Under the pieces are notes generated by a model. The model was not told the DNA's origin, made no database searches, and saw nothing but the letters and a program-made list of their open reading frames with translations. A stretch of 64,000 nt of DNA, taken from Pristionchus mayeri. Taxonomy: Eukaryota; Nematoda; Chromadorea; Rhabditida; Neodiplogasteridae. Made by a program: the position numbers and the translations under genes. Shown here piece by piece: positions 33,501 through 45,248 of this stretch. Location: the NCBI GenBank assembly GCA_036245805.1, contig BTRK01000001.1, positions 1,550,001 through 1,614,000 of the forward strand, written 5' to 3'. The stretch's first letter is position 1. Each line of letters starts with the position of its first letter.

Positions 33501-36500
33501 ATGTTTTGCCTACTACTTTATCGAGATTAGAAAATCGGAATGCATAGCTCAATTCAATCTTCTTGAGGGACAAGAAGCGTCAGAATGATCTAACTCGCTT
33601 AAACAACGAGATGAAACGACTTCAAGCTGAGGTTAAAAGGGAGAAAGAGAAGGTATATATTTAGGCTTTTTCTTTGCGCAATTATGAGTATCATTGACAT
33701 ACATCCCATTTCTGGTGCAGTAGATTTAGAAGAAGTGAAGATTACTGTTTGAGATACTATAGCTGCCTTGGAGGAGATTAGTGGTCACTCTCCCGCTCCT
33801 AACGTCTAGTATTTTTGTATATCTGCTAGTGTTTCCACTCACTAGTCTAAGATCTTCTAGACCAAATATAAGTAATGCTAATCGCGTTCGAATTTCAGAT
33901 GGAAGAAGTGATGCGAGCGCCAGTGGAAGCGAAGGCGAAGATCGAACAGCTAAACAAGCAACTGAACGAGTACAGGGATGAGTTGACCACTGCGCAAGAG
34001 AAGGTAGGGAAGACCTTTGTTATTTACATTCTGAGAAATGCAATGGTCGACTTGTTGTAAATGCTATTTTATTTATAGTTCGACGAGAACTTCCCCAAAT
34101 ACAACAAGAAGACGGAAGAAGATCGAGCCAGAAAGGTGAGCCATCGATAATTCTGAGATCGTCTCTGAATACAAACAACACGATCAGGCAAAGCTGGAGG
34201 AAGAATACTCGGGAATCGCAGCTAGACTCGCGGATGCACAGTCCAAGGTAAGAGTATATGGAGACAATCCTGCTACTAATTACAAAACATAATACTACTT
34301 GTTCCTATCGTTTTCTATTGCGTAAAAATAGACGTTTTTCCAGTGCAAATTGGCCGAATCCTCTGTGCGTACCCTTATGGAAGAGTACGAGAAGAAGAAA
34401 ACGCAGCTAGAGGAATTGGAGCGATCGCTAAAAACGAATCAGGAAAAACTCGACAAGGATAAAGCGTGAGTCGTAATATAACTGTAAATATGCCCATGAG
34501 TGATTACAGCGCTCGGGTGGAGCTGCAGGGGGTTATCGCGAGGCAGAAAGATCAACGGGACACTGCTCGAGGAGAGATTAACTCCCTTGGCGAGCGAGAG
34601 GGGCAAATAAAGAAGAGGGTAGAGTGATATAGAGCAATTATATGTTAGTAGATATTGCATGGGTTTTCAACTTATATTGCTGAATTTTCCTCTCCATACG
34701 TTATGGGCATGAATGATCTTTGTTCGAGTAATTACCGTATTCCAGCTGCACGAATTGGCTCCGATGTTCGATGAGAAGCAGCAGGAGGCGAATGCAAGAC
34801 GAAACGTATCCAAGTATGCCATCAAGTTTGGATAGAATTACTGTATAATTCTCAGAACTACGCAAGCCTTCGAAGACGCAGTAAGAAAAGGGTCGATGCG
34901 CGGATACCTTGGACGAGTTGTACGCTTTTCTACTGATATTCCATTTTGTTTTTAGTTATGCAGTCCAATTATTTGGTCATAAACAATTTCCAAATTTTGA
35001 GGGTGATCTAGGATCGATTGACCCCAAGTACGATCGGGCTGTTTCGAACAATTTTTCGGGCAATCTGGACATGTATCTTGTCGAAGATGGACGGACGGCC
35101 TCTGAGGGAGCGGCTCTGCTAAAGAAGGTACGCTAATGATCGACTGCGCATTCGGCACTTGAAGCAGTTATTATAATCATTTTCTGCTCGTTTAATATTT
35201 GTGGAATAACAATCTCATGCTGTTTTCAGATGCAAATGCGCTCTAATTTTTTGTCCCTCGACAGGCAGCAGAGGTTCTGGGCACAGATCAAGAAGATCGA
35301 AGATGAAAACGGCAAGCAGTAAGTTTTTTTTCAGAGTGACAATAGCTTTACTTTCTCGTCCATTACCCGTTATGCAAGCTATAATTTTCGAACCACTTTC
35401 GCACTTGTTTTTCATAAATTCTAGGTGCTTCTTTTACCATTAGATCGAATTACTTATATAAGTCTCACCAAAATAGTTTCTGACGATGATCCGCCTCTCA
35501 ATTCTCATCCGGGGATATCTCGTTACAGGGGGTTTCCTGCTCTTCGACTCTTCAATTTGATTAAATGCGACCATAAGTTCAAACCTGCGATCTACTTCGC
35601 TGTGAGAGGAGCGTACGTTGTCGACAATCTTGATCAAGCACTCGCTCTACACAAGAAGGTCCGTAAGGAAGGAAGTTAGACGCGCCCGAGTATTGCATAA
35701 ATTAGGCTCGGTATACCAGTATTTTGTGATGGCTCGACAAGTATTAATATTTATTGTATATTCTAGGTACCTTATGGATATGCATAACTTGTTAATTTTA
35801 GCTGGCTTCTCAAGGCGCGGTAGAGATTGTGGCTACGATCGACGGATCCATGGTTAATTCTAGAGGTGCCATCGTTGGAGGAGGACAAATCAGAGAGTGA
35901 GTGGGGTTCGGTGCAGGCATTCAACTGTAACAAGATGTTACTCGAATAGTGTCACAATTCAGCTGTTCATTAACGGAACATTGTTGTGGCGACAAACAAC
36001 GATTTGTATGAGAGTATTTTTTTCTAACATTCGCACATATAATATCGTTCATCACATATATGATGTTGTGCACAGTGCACTTCTCTCTATCTTCCCTTTG
36101 CGCGTAAAGATTCTTTTAATCAAAACCCAACATTAAATGTGTTGTTTGGTGGTTGTTCTACGTGCATGTAGTGCTGGTTAGTCATGTGTTGAGTATACGT
36201 TATCACTTCCATTCGTTAAAATGAGTTTGCTCTTCCAGTGCAACTGCTCCCGTATGCTGTATTATATTGAGCAGGAGAGAATGGAGAACATCGTTTGTAT
36301 GAAGCGACTCTATCGACTGCTTGCAGGGGAAAGATGGGAACTGCGAAGACGATGCGACGTGAGTCTTCCATGAGGGACGACGAAGCCACAGCAGCAAGAG
36401 TCAAAGAGGCCGAGAGGGAAAAGGGTGTACGTGATCCTGCGAAGAATTGTTTCGTTTCTGAATGAATTGCTATTGAATTGTGTCTATTTATATCTTCAGG

Positions 36501-39500
36501 AACTTGAACGGGAGCTGCAGGCAATCGTACAGCGAAGGCGTGAACTAGAATTCTCGGTAATTTTTTGTTGTTGAAATATTCATACCCTCAGTGACTATAT
36601 TTATAATTATAGCTTTTATCTCGGGTTTTGTAGGTTAATCAATGTACGCATCCTCTAAATAACAAGGAGGTTGCTCTGCGCGATTTGGACAGACAAATTA
36701 AGGTAATCAGTGATTCATCTGGAACGGCTTGACTGCATTTTTATAAGTCATCAAAATCTTGGTTCGTGTTTCGTCAGAGCCGTGTGCACGGGCTGTAATT
36801 GAATGATTCCAAAAGTATCTGAAAAGAGGTATTTTTGTTTTGAGATGATGGAGGAGCGCGTGCGAGTACAGGAACAGCAGCGAGGAGACAGAGCATTAGA
36901 GATGGAGAAGGTGAAGGTGGACGAGGAGGAGCTGGCAAGGAGACAATCCGAGATCGATCAACTCGTTAATGGTACGAAGAGGGGGGGAATAACAGCAATT
37001 ATGAACCAACGACAATGTTCTGAATAGAATTTGGCTCATTAAAATAATGTCTTATATATTTTTCAATTTTGGCACATTTATTAACTTCTTGTTAGCTAGA
37101 TCATATGGTTAACGTGGTTCAATGCAGATCGCGACCAAGTCACGGATGATTCGAAGACGTTCAAAGTGAAGATCAAGGAGATTGACAATGACATGGCCAA
37201 GGTCTACAATAAATTGGTCAAGGTGAGCACCAGATATGTTGATGTCGACGACCATTTGCCTATTAAGTATGATTAGGAATATTTGAACGATTTATACAAT
37301 TTCACCATATATAAATTTACTCGCAGATTAAATGCTTCTTTACGTTAGGGAAGTTCATATAATGAAGTCAAATATTAATCTAATAATAATAGTAATAGAA
37401 CAGTTCAATCAACAATTATTAGTTTTTGTTTGACGGATTCATTCGTGCTAGTATTGCTACGAAATGTTTCATTATCTCAGCCGCACGAGAGCACGCTGGC
37501 ATCGGCACGTGAACAGATCGAGAAAGCAGAGAAAGATGTGGGGAAGCAGTATGCAATCATCAACAGTGCAGAGAGGAACATCGCCAAGGCACGCTACACT
37601 ACTTATTACTCATTAATTCGCCAGCCCCATATCATAAATCGATTATGGAGCATTGACCTTGTTTTGAATGCAGATAATTAATGTGTTTTCAGCAACAATC
37701 GCGAGTGAACGATATTGAGAAGGACTTGGATAAGAAGCGTGACAAGTCGAATGGGCTGCTTAGCGAGGAGGTAAGAGAGAAAGAAAGTTCTGACCCAAAT
37801 TTTACTTGGTAGTGACTGTCAGCTGCCGTTTATTCTGAAACTATTCTTGAACATCGGTGTGGTCATACACACTTCGAATAAAGTCGAATACTTTTTGCAG
37901 GAAACATACGGAAAGAACAAGATCCAGAAGCAAGGCCTGCTCGATGAATCGAAGAAGTTGAGGGATGACCTGGAGGAGAAGCTGAAGGGCATTAGACAGA
38001 ATACCACAGAGCTGGACACGGAAGAGGTATATGTTTATAAGTCCAATATGTCTATTAATCCAAACTATTTCAGGTGGCACTGGAAAAGCAGCTGAAAATG
38101 ATGCATGAGGCGCTTAAAGAGATCAAGGCTCAGACAGCATTCTGCGTTAGAACTATCAATGACTGCGATAAAAAGGTGACGATAAGAATCCATTTCTAAT
38201 TTCCTGAAGCTTTTGTAAAAATAAACATTATCGATTTATATGAAAAGATATTATGACCATTTACAGATTTCCGAGCTTACGCTACACAACATCACCGAGA
38301 TCTTAAGCGACATTCCGGAGGATGTAAGTAGCATGTTTATCAATTTCGTCGCGCCTCGGGCGTAGATAAATTATTATTATTATAATTAGTGTAAATATGA
38401 GAATCTTCACAACGTAATATTTTCAACAATTTTTCAATTTTTAATTTATTACAGATTCGTAATGCGCTTACTGCACGCCGATTCTCGTTGGATGGAGAAA
38501 GTGATTCCGATCTTGAAGACTTTGAGGTGAAGAGTTATCGTTGTTGGCATTGGGGCATATTTATGAAAATTTTGCATTGAATTGAATACATAGAAAATGG
38601 CCACCTAGTTTGTGGGGTTTTGCGAAACTCCCTTTCCGGAGAGACTAAGAGTACTATATATTATGTCCCTTAGGAGTTGATGAGCGACTCTCCGAAGAAG
38701 GAAAAGAAAAAGAGCAGAGATGAGTCGCCGCGAAAGAAAAAGGCAAGAATGGATGAAGATGATGGTGAAGAGGAAGAGGAAGACGAAGATAATACAGAGA
38801 GAGAAGAAGACGAGCAGGAAATGGAAGGAGAGGCGGCAGAGGTGCGATATAATTACGACACAATGATGTGATTTTGCGTCTTGACATGAAGGCGGTAGAC
38901 CATGTGTATATTCCAGGAAGATGAAACGACTGCTGGACCCTCCACCGATGGTGCTGATGCTCCCATGGAGGAAGACGGGCAACCAGAGGTACTTTCGAAC
39001 ACATTTCGATCTATTTTCTGCGAATAATGGTCTTTATCATTGCATTTTTTTTGTCGTGATGATGATGATTCGTTGCAGCACGATGTTGAGACTACGGATA
39101 AATCTCTGTCTACGCGTGAGAAGAAGCGTATTCGAGAAGAGGCCTTGAGGGTACGCTAGAACATCGCTGACCTGGCTTTGATCACACCATCGAACTCATT
39201 GAGTAAATATATGTTTCAGAGTGGACAAATGCCTGAGTGGTCGAGAAGATATATTCTGAGGTTGGAGGAGGAGACAATCAAAACCTCGTGGGTATTTGCA
39301 GATATTGAACGTCTCGATTTGCTGCGTATGTCCTAATTGAATTATTCAGTTTGGAAACTCTCGATAAGAGACTCTCGTCCATCAAGAAACAACTGCAGCC
39401 ACACGTTCTCGAAGACTACAAGAAGAAAGTTAGTTTTTTTCGGTTTTCTTTTACTGGAGCTATTAATGCTATCAAGTGTTATCTTTGAAGGTGGACAAGT

Positions 39501-41058
39501 ATCGGAAAGAGAGCGAGCTGCTCAGTGCGATCAAGGAGAAATATCTTGCCCATAGGGACAAGCTGGAGGGGCTTAAGAAGCTACGACTCGCTGACTTCAT
39601 GGGTGGATTCGAGAGTGTGAGTCAGCGAGATATGAGTATTGTATTGATTGCATAATAACTGTTAATAATAATAATATAGAAGAAAGCTAACTTGGCTTTC
39701 CTTATTTGTATAATACTTCAACCCAGAATTTTACCTGACATTTGATTATGGCTGCTAAACTTTCTCCTTCAGATTTCTACTGCTCTCCGAGAGTTGTACC
39801 AGATGATCACATTGGGAGGAGATGCATCGTTGGAGCTGAAGGATGTTATTGATCCATTCATTGAGGGAGTCCAGTTCATGTAAGCCCCTCATTTTTTGTT
39901 ATTAGCTCTTTAATTCGTTCGATTGCTAGAACATGAGCTGTTAAGCTTGCCAGTAATATTAATTGGCGCATGCAGGGTGCGCCCTCCGAAGAAATCGTGG
40001 AAGCAAATCGAGAACCTCTCTGGAGGCGAGAAGACACTCTCTTCGCTCGCACTTGTCTTCGCTCTTCACAAATACAGGTACGTCTGTGTGGATAGTGACT
40101 GCTAAATATAGTAACATATCTAGGATGATCAGTTCCTGATGCATCTAATCTAACCTCCTCATTCTCGTACACTCTTGAGCCTCACTTGATTGTTACATTC
40201 TGTGTGTATGATTATGTTAAATAATGGAGTGACGGGAAAAGAACAATAATTAGGAGTGTTTACTCTCTCGCTCTCTATCAGGCCTACTCCTCTATATGTG
40301 ATGGATGAGATCGACGCCGCTCTCGACTTCAGGAACGTCTCCATCATCGGGCATTACATCCAGGTCAGACAAATGTTCAGCGAATTCGGATTGGACAGAT
40401 GCCATCATATTATCAACTGATAAAAGGGTCAGCATGATAATAATCACTGCGTGCCATTACAGCGATACAATTTATTAATATTTTTCTGCGCTTAAATATT
40501 CAAGAAAGTAAATACTTGTAAGGTGCTTATGTACTTGTAAAAAATCAATTTTTTTTATTTTGAATATTTCAAGCTGTCTAGGATCGAGTTTTTATTGCAG
40601 GATCGCACGAAAAACGCGCAGTTCATTATCATCTCTCTGCGAAACAACATGTTCGAGCTAGCCGATCGTCTCATCGGCATCTACAAAGTCCGTGACTACT
40701 TTTCAATTCTTAAAATTGCACTAGTGTTTCTTTGTTCATTTCGTCATGTGCCATTGTGCGAGAAACTATATTTTTATATACAACGATAGTTCTTACAATG
40801 GAAGTGGTAATTGTTGAAAGTGAAACGTGTTGAAGTCTGTTGTGTAAATTTGTGGATTCCAGGTGCAAGATTGCACACGAAACGTAGTTGTCGATCCAAA
40901 GAGGGTTCTCGCGGAGACCGAGGCTGCCAGGTAACATTTGAAGCCTGCATAGTTTTTTTTAAACTGACAATTTAAAAAAATATTTCCTCAGGAATGGTCT
41001 CAACAAAGTGCGTATGCTGATGGATTCCAACAAGATCCAGACAGGCGTTGGACAATGA
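30535..41058 (+). CDS. smc-4: Condensin core ATPase SMC-4 (SMC4 family)
   Basis: SMC4 pairs with SMC2 to form the ATP-driven core of condensin, which compacts mitotic and meiotic chromosomes. About 30 exons. N-terminus: basic/acidic tail (ARKKARDSDSVSD; RPPKKKTAKK), then IVENFKSYHGTRRIGPFHH and Walker A GPNGSGKS (31533-31556), IRSKKVSVLIHSSAGKDN and DLVHNRFLILQGEVEQIALM, diagnostic of SMC4 over other SMCs. Coiled coil exons follow, then the hinge near 35010-35880 (GSIDPKYDRAVSNN; YVVDNLDQAL; GAIVGGGQIR). Second coiled coil, then TLGGDASLELKD, signature LSGGEK (from 40016), Walker B LYVMDEIDAALDF (from about 40290) and NAQFIIISLRNNMFELADRL. TGA at 41056-41058. Odd: intron 1 seems to use a GC donor (TCG then GCAAGT), and the C-terminal coiled coil carries a long Lys/Asp/Glu-rich stretch (about 38677-38985). 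Caenorhabditis DPY-27 is an SMC-4 paralogue, so paralogy should be tested. Confidence 0.93.
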
Positions 41059-41198
41059 ACCCCATCACTCGCTTGTGTATCTAAATTTAATATAGTATTT
41101 ATCGAGTGATCTCAATGTACTGTGAACAGCTTTCAACTGTACCATTAACTTATTCCTACCATACTAGCCGGTTACTTTGATTGTCCGTAATTTATTCA

Positions 41199-41204
41199 AA
41201 TAAA
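41199..41204 (+). terminator. Polyadenylation signal of SMC-4
   Basis: AATAAA 141 bp after the stop codon, followed about 15 bp on by a GTGCAGAGCGC segment; a plausible cleavage site. Confidence 0.55.
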
Positions 41205-41609
41205 TATGTGCAGAGCGCTACATTTGTTTTTATCTTATCGAGTGAACATTGAATGAAGACAAAGGAATTGTTCGGGAGTGTCGTTCAGGTACCTGATTGG
41301 TTGATGACTCCCTCCTGTTCACAACGTCTTAGATTGCATCACAAAGGGATACAACTAACTAATGAACATAGCGAACGAAACTGTATACATTGAGATGGTG
41401 TGAGCAGATAGTAGTTCCTTCTCGAATTAGTAGTCGGTTGGGAGCAAAGGGCTTGCACCGCTGCACCGACCCGACCTTTCTTGTTTCTCTGAAACAGTGA
41501 AGCTATCGAAACGGCCAGAGGGAATGCGAGAGATGGTGCGAAGGGAGGAGATCACAGAGTAATGAAGTAGTAACTGGTTTGATAGGCAGCCGTATCGTGA
41601 TAGGGTGAG

Positions 41610-41618
41610 TATATAAGG
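41610..41618 (+). promoter_or_regulatory. TATA-like box of the collagen gene
   Basis: TATATAAGG, 65 bp upstream of the collagen ATG. The distance and sequence fit a core promoter with a short leader. Confidence 0.5.
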
Positions 41619-41682
41619 AAGGATTAGGGCGGAGATGAGCAGGTAGCATCGACCTCCTCTTCTAGTAAGAAGCAGTCGAGCC

Positions 41683-43347
41683 ATGGAGGACCATATCACG
41701 CAAGCCAAGTGTAGGGCATACAAGGTACGCTGCATTCTTTATCTTCCAACCATTCAAAATGCACGCTCCCCTTTGCTAACATTCTCGGAATAATACTTTT
41801 AGCCCTTTATTATGGAAGTATGATCTTCGCGAATGCAATCGTGGTCAAGAGACGTAGATTTATCTGAACACATTAGGAATACGTTCTAAAATCTGTCTTC
41901 GCTCCGAAGCTCAAAAGCTATAATGTTCTTGTTGAACCACAAACGTTGATTGGGAATTGCTTGTATCTAGGTGGTCGCTGCCTCGGCCATCACCTTCTCG
42001 GTCGTTGCTGTCGTCGCCGTCTTCGTGACGCTCCCGATGGTGTACAACTACGTGCACTCCATCAAGCGATCCGTCAACAGAGACGTCGCCTTCTGCAAGG
42101 TGACAAAGGGCATAAATTATAGCGGATTTACTCTATGAACCCGACACCAGAATACCTATTCGTATATACATAATAGCGCATGATCTAGGAATATGCACTA
42201 TTCGGCGCAATACTATTGCTTTTTTATTCGAGGTAGTAGAAAGTGAAAGCTGGAAGCAAGCAAAACAAGGGCAATTAGATGGAAAGATATGGCGATAAAG
42301 CCACTTGAAAGCGAAAGCAGTAGGGCTGTGTCAAGTGAGGGGATTGTAGAGATACCAGTAATAAACCCTGAGGCGATAAGGAGTGAAAGCACATCATGGC
42401 CTACACCGGTTGTGAGTGCGCACACATACCGACACACAACCCTTAAGCCTCAATCAAGACTAAATGACAGGGTTCGGCCGAGCACATCTGGTCTGAGGTG
42501 AATGCCGTCAAGGAGCACCCTGCGCACAACAGAACCGCCCGTCAGGTACGTTATCTCTACGGAATAAAGCTGGCAAGTGTAAGCTACAGAACCCTACTTG
42601 CAGGCGTACGCTTCGGGAGGAGGCGGAGGAGCGGCAGTTGCCGGTGGAGGAGGTGGAGGAGGCGGAGGAGGAGACTGCTCCGGCTGCTGCATGCCCGGAC
42701 CCGCCGGACCTCCTGGAGCACCCGGAAAGCCAGGAAAGAACGGTATGATGACACTTTATTCGAACCAAATTTGATTTAATGTTAATTCAATATCACACTC
42801 AGGAATGCCCGGATCCCCTGGTATGCCCGGCATGCACGGTATGTCTGCTGGTGGTCCCTGCGAGCCGATGACTCCTCCTCCCTGCATGCCCTGCCCCGCT
42901 GGACCTCCTGGCCCCGCAGGACCTCCTGGACCTTCCGGAAACCCCGGAGGACCCGGTGCACCCGGACAGGGGGGAGGAGCTTCACCTCCCGGTCCTCCCG
43001 GACCTAAGGGACCTCCCGGACCTGCAGGAAACCCCGGACAGCCGGGAGGTATGGGCCCTCCTGGTCCAGCTGGAGAGGGAGGAGTTGGCGGTTCGGCCGC
43101 TCCCGGACCCGCTGGTCCCCCCGGACCTGCCGGTCCCCCCGGTCCCGATGGAGCCCCCGGATCTGGAGGAGTGGGACCTCCCGGACCCAAGGGACCCCCT
43201 GGACCCGCCGGAAATCCCGGATCCGATGGCAACCCTGGAGCGCCCGGATCATCTGGCAAGCCAGGAGGAGCTGGAGAGAAGGGAATTTGCCCCAAGTACT
43301 GTGCTATCGATGGAGGAGTCTTCTTCGAGGACGGAACCAGACGATAA
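41683..43347 (+). CDS. Cuticle collagen
   Basis: Nematode cuticle collagens are secreted by the hypodermis and cross-linked in the exoskeleton. The protein starts [14 protein letters not shown]; the next exon gives the Col_cuticle_N domain with its hydrophobic anchor ([20 protein letters not shown], then [15 protein letters not shown]). A subtilisin-type cleavage motif R-T-A-R lies in [10 protein letters not shown]. Then come a glycine-rich linker, CSGCC, a first Gly-X-Y block ([15 protein letters not shown]), an interruption with Cys residues ([12 protein letters not shown]), the main Gly-X-Y blocks with short breaks ([15 protein letters not shown]), and the C-terminal [19 protein letters not shown] typical of one large group of Caenorhabditis col genes. 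Five exons, the last 42803-43347. The paired Cys clusters flanking the triple helix would form inter-chain disulfides. Many close paralogues exist, so no symbol is given. Confidence 0.93.
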
Positions 43348-43479
43348 GCGATTATTCGCTTATTCTAATCATAATTGTATTGACTTGTACCGAGACTCTT
43401 CGGAGGGTACCCCGGGTAGCGATAAAGTATTATCAAGAAATTATGATTTGCTTGACAGCAAGAACATTTCGGTGATTTT

Positions 43480-43531
43480 AATAAAATCTCACCCTTGGAC
43501 GAAAAGGTGCACATATTTAGTGTATAATAAA
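43480..43531 (+). terminator. Collagen polyadenylation signals
   Basis: Two AATAAA hexamers, 43480-43485 and 43526-43531, 133 and 179 bp after the collagen stop codon. Confidence 0.55.
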
Positions 43532-45248
43532 CAATCGTAGTGTCCCCTTGTCTGTTTCACGTCTGTTTATCTATCGATGACTCTTCAGAATATGAAATCA
43601 CTCGACGAGTACTTTCAACAATTTACTTCAATATTCAATCTTCAATATGCAATGCACAATCATTGTTTTTTTGCTTGAAACCTATCATCCAAACCTCGAA
43701 TAGGAAAACTAAGAACCTGGAGGCACTTTGTCAACGATTGAGGCTTCTATCTGATAAATCGTTTGACACTAGTACGTTCATTTCAAGCATTTTTTTACAT
43801 CTCGAAAAATACGTAACTATAGTGTCTGATTTTTTTGAATTTAAAGGGAAACTCGCAGTCTCACGAATTTCACTGTGGGTAGAGCATTTATCCATCTGAA
43901 AATAAAAATGGCAATTACCGCATTCTGATTGCCTTCTCGAAGATGACGTCATTATTTATTTACAATAAACAGAGAGCTTTCGCAGGTAGGAGACTGATAT
44001 TTCGGAATTGTGAATGCAATCTCGTGAACAAATGAACATAAACAGGTATAGTTCATACAAGGCATAGTCCGGTACGATACTTGCTATGATGGATTGGATT
44101 CACGATTGATATTTTTTCCGCGAGAAACGCGTCAAGGAGATGTGAGAGTAACGTCTATGTCAGGGGTTGACCCAGATGTTTTGAGACAAAATATATTTAC
44201 CTAAAAATTTCAATTAACGTTTAGTTTTTTACTTAGCAAAGAACAGAAATAAGCGAAAAAATTAATATAAATTGACAATGAAAATTGACTAGAAAATGTG
44301 ATATTGTTTATAGAAAAATGATATTCATTATATGAATGGGGGGATGCTAAAGGTTCAGAAGGTGAATCATTTTTACGACAACGAGTTCTGCGGTCGAGCT
44401 TTGATTGTCAGCACCGCGCCCTCGGTCGACTCACGCAAGGTTCACATCACTTCGTCTCTGCGTCACGGTCAATTGCAGATTTGAATCCCTGCAGAAAACA
44501 AGGATGTCACCTAGAATAGCTGGGCGCTATAACAGATCGGAGGAGCAACTGAGAAAAATTGAAACATTTTCGCTTGAAAGAGCTCGAACGGATAATATGT
44601 ATTCGAAGCAGCTTAAGATAAAATTAAAGAATCTTCCTACTTCTTACTCTTACTATTCAGAACGAAGTAATATATTTTTTCCGTTGATTTTTATGTTCAC
44701 TGTATCATTTCCCCTCACTCGTTTCCGTTCACTCCGCTGAAGCGCCCCAATTTTATAGTCTGCAAACGTTGAGAGAGAAAAGAAACACAAAGAGTGGAGA
44801 GAGGACGAATTGCGCCATCCTCAGATGGATTGATCGAAGGCAGTTGCTTGCACTTTCACAATACATCAAGATGGTTCACAGTATTCAATTTTCTATTCTT
44901 GTAGATAACAGATTTTGCTTGTCGCAGGGTGTCCACTCTCACATCTTCTAATTTCTTAACATCCAATAACGTATCATATTCAATCACTAGTTGCATTACG
45001 TTCCATCGCTGCTTTTATATCTAAGTTTTAGCCGACGTGTTCGCATAAAATCCAGAGCATGACTCGATGTGTCATGCAGGATACATTGGATCGGCATTGT
45101 GTCATTCCTTCGCTCTGACTCGTTTTGGAACACTGGAAGTTCGCACTAGCGCTGCAACAATTTAACGTTTACGCATTGTATCCCATCTCAACTGTCGATT
45201 GTGATTTGTTTTTCACAGCTCATGGTCTGTAAACTGTTTCCATAAAAT
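43532..45248. other. Intergenic between collagen and mucin-like gene
   Basis: About 1.7 kb, AT-rich in the first part. No exon could be supported by domain, phase or codon pattern. It should contain the promoter of the mucin-like gene. Confidence 0.5.

Larger units (their letters stand above)
41059..41682. other. SMC-4 3' flank and collagen promoter region
   Basis: Contains the SMC-4 polyadenylation signal and the collagen TATA-like box; no gene is supported in between. Confidence 0.6.

Noticed and set aside
42756..43295. Gly/Pro-rich minus-strand ORF of 179 codons
   Set aside because: Antisense of the collagen Gly-X-Y exon: GGN CCN codons read as Gly/Pro on both strands.
42956..43540. Asp/Pro/Leu-rich + strand ORF overlapping the collagen
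   Set aside because: Alternate frame of the collagen repeat, without the Cys and N-terminal features of the family.
44480..44530. tRNA-like T-arm (gcagatttgaatccctgc)
   Set aside because: No matching D or anticodon arm upstream and the stem does not pair over five bases around a seven-base loop.
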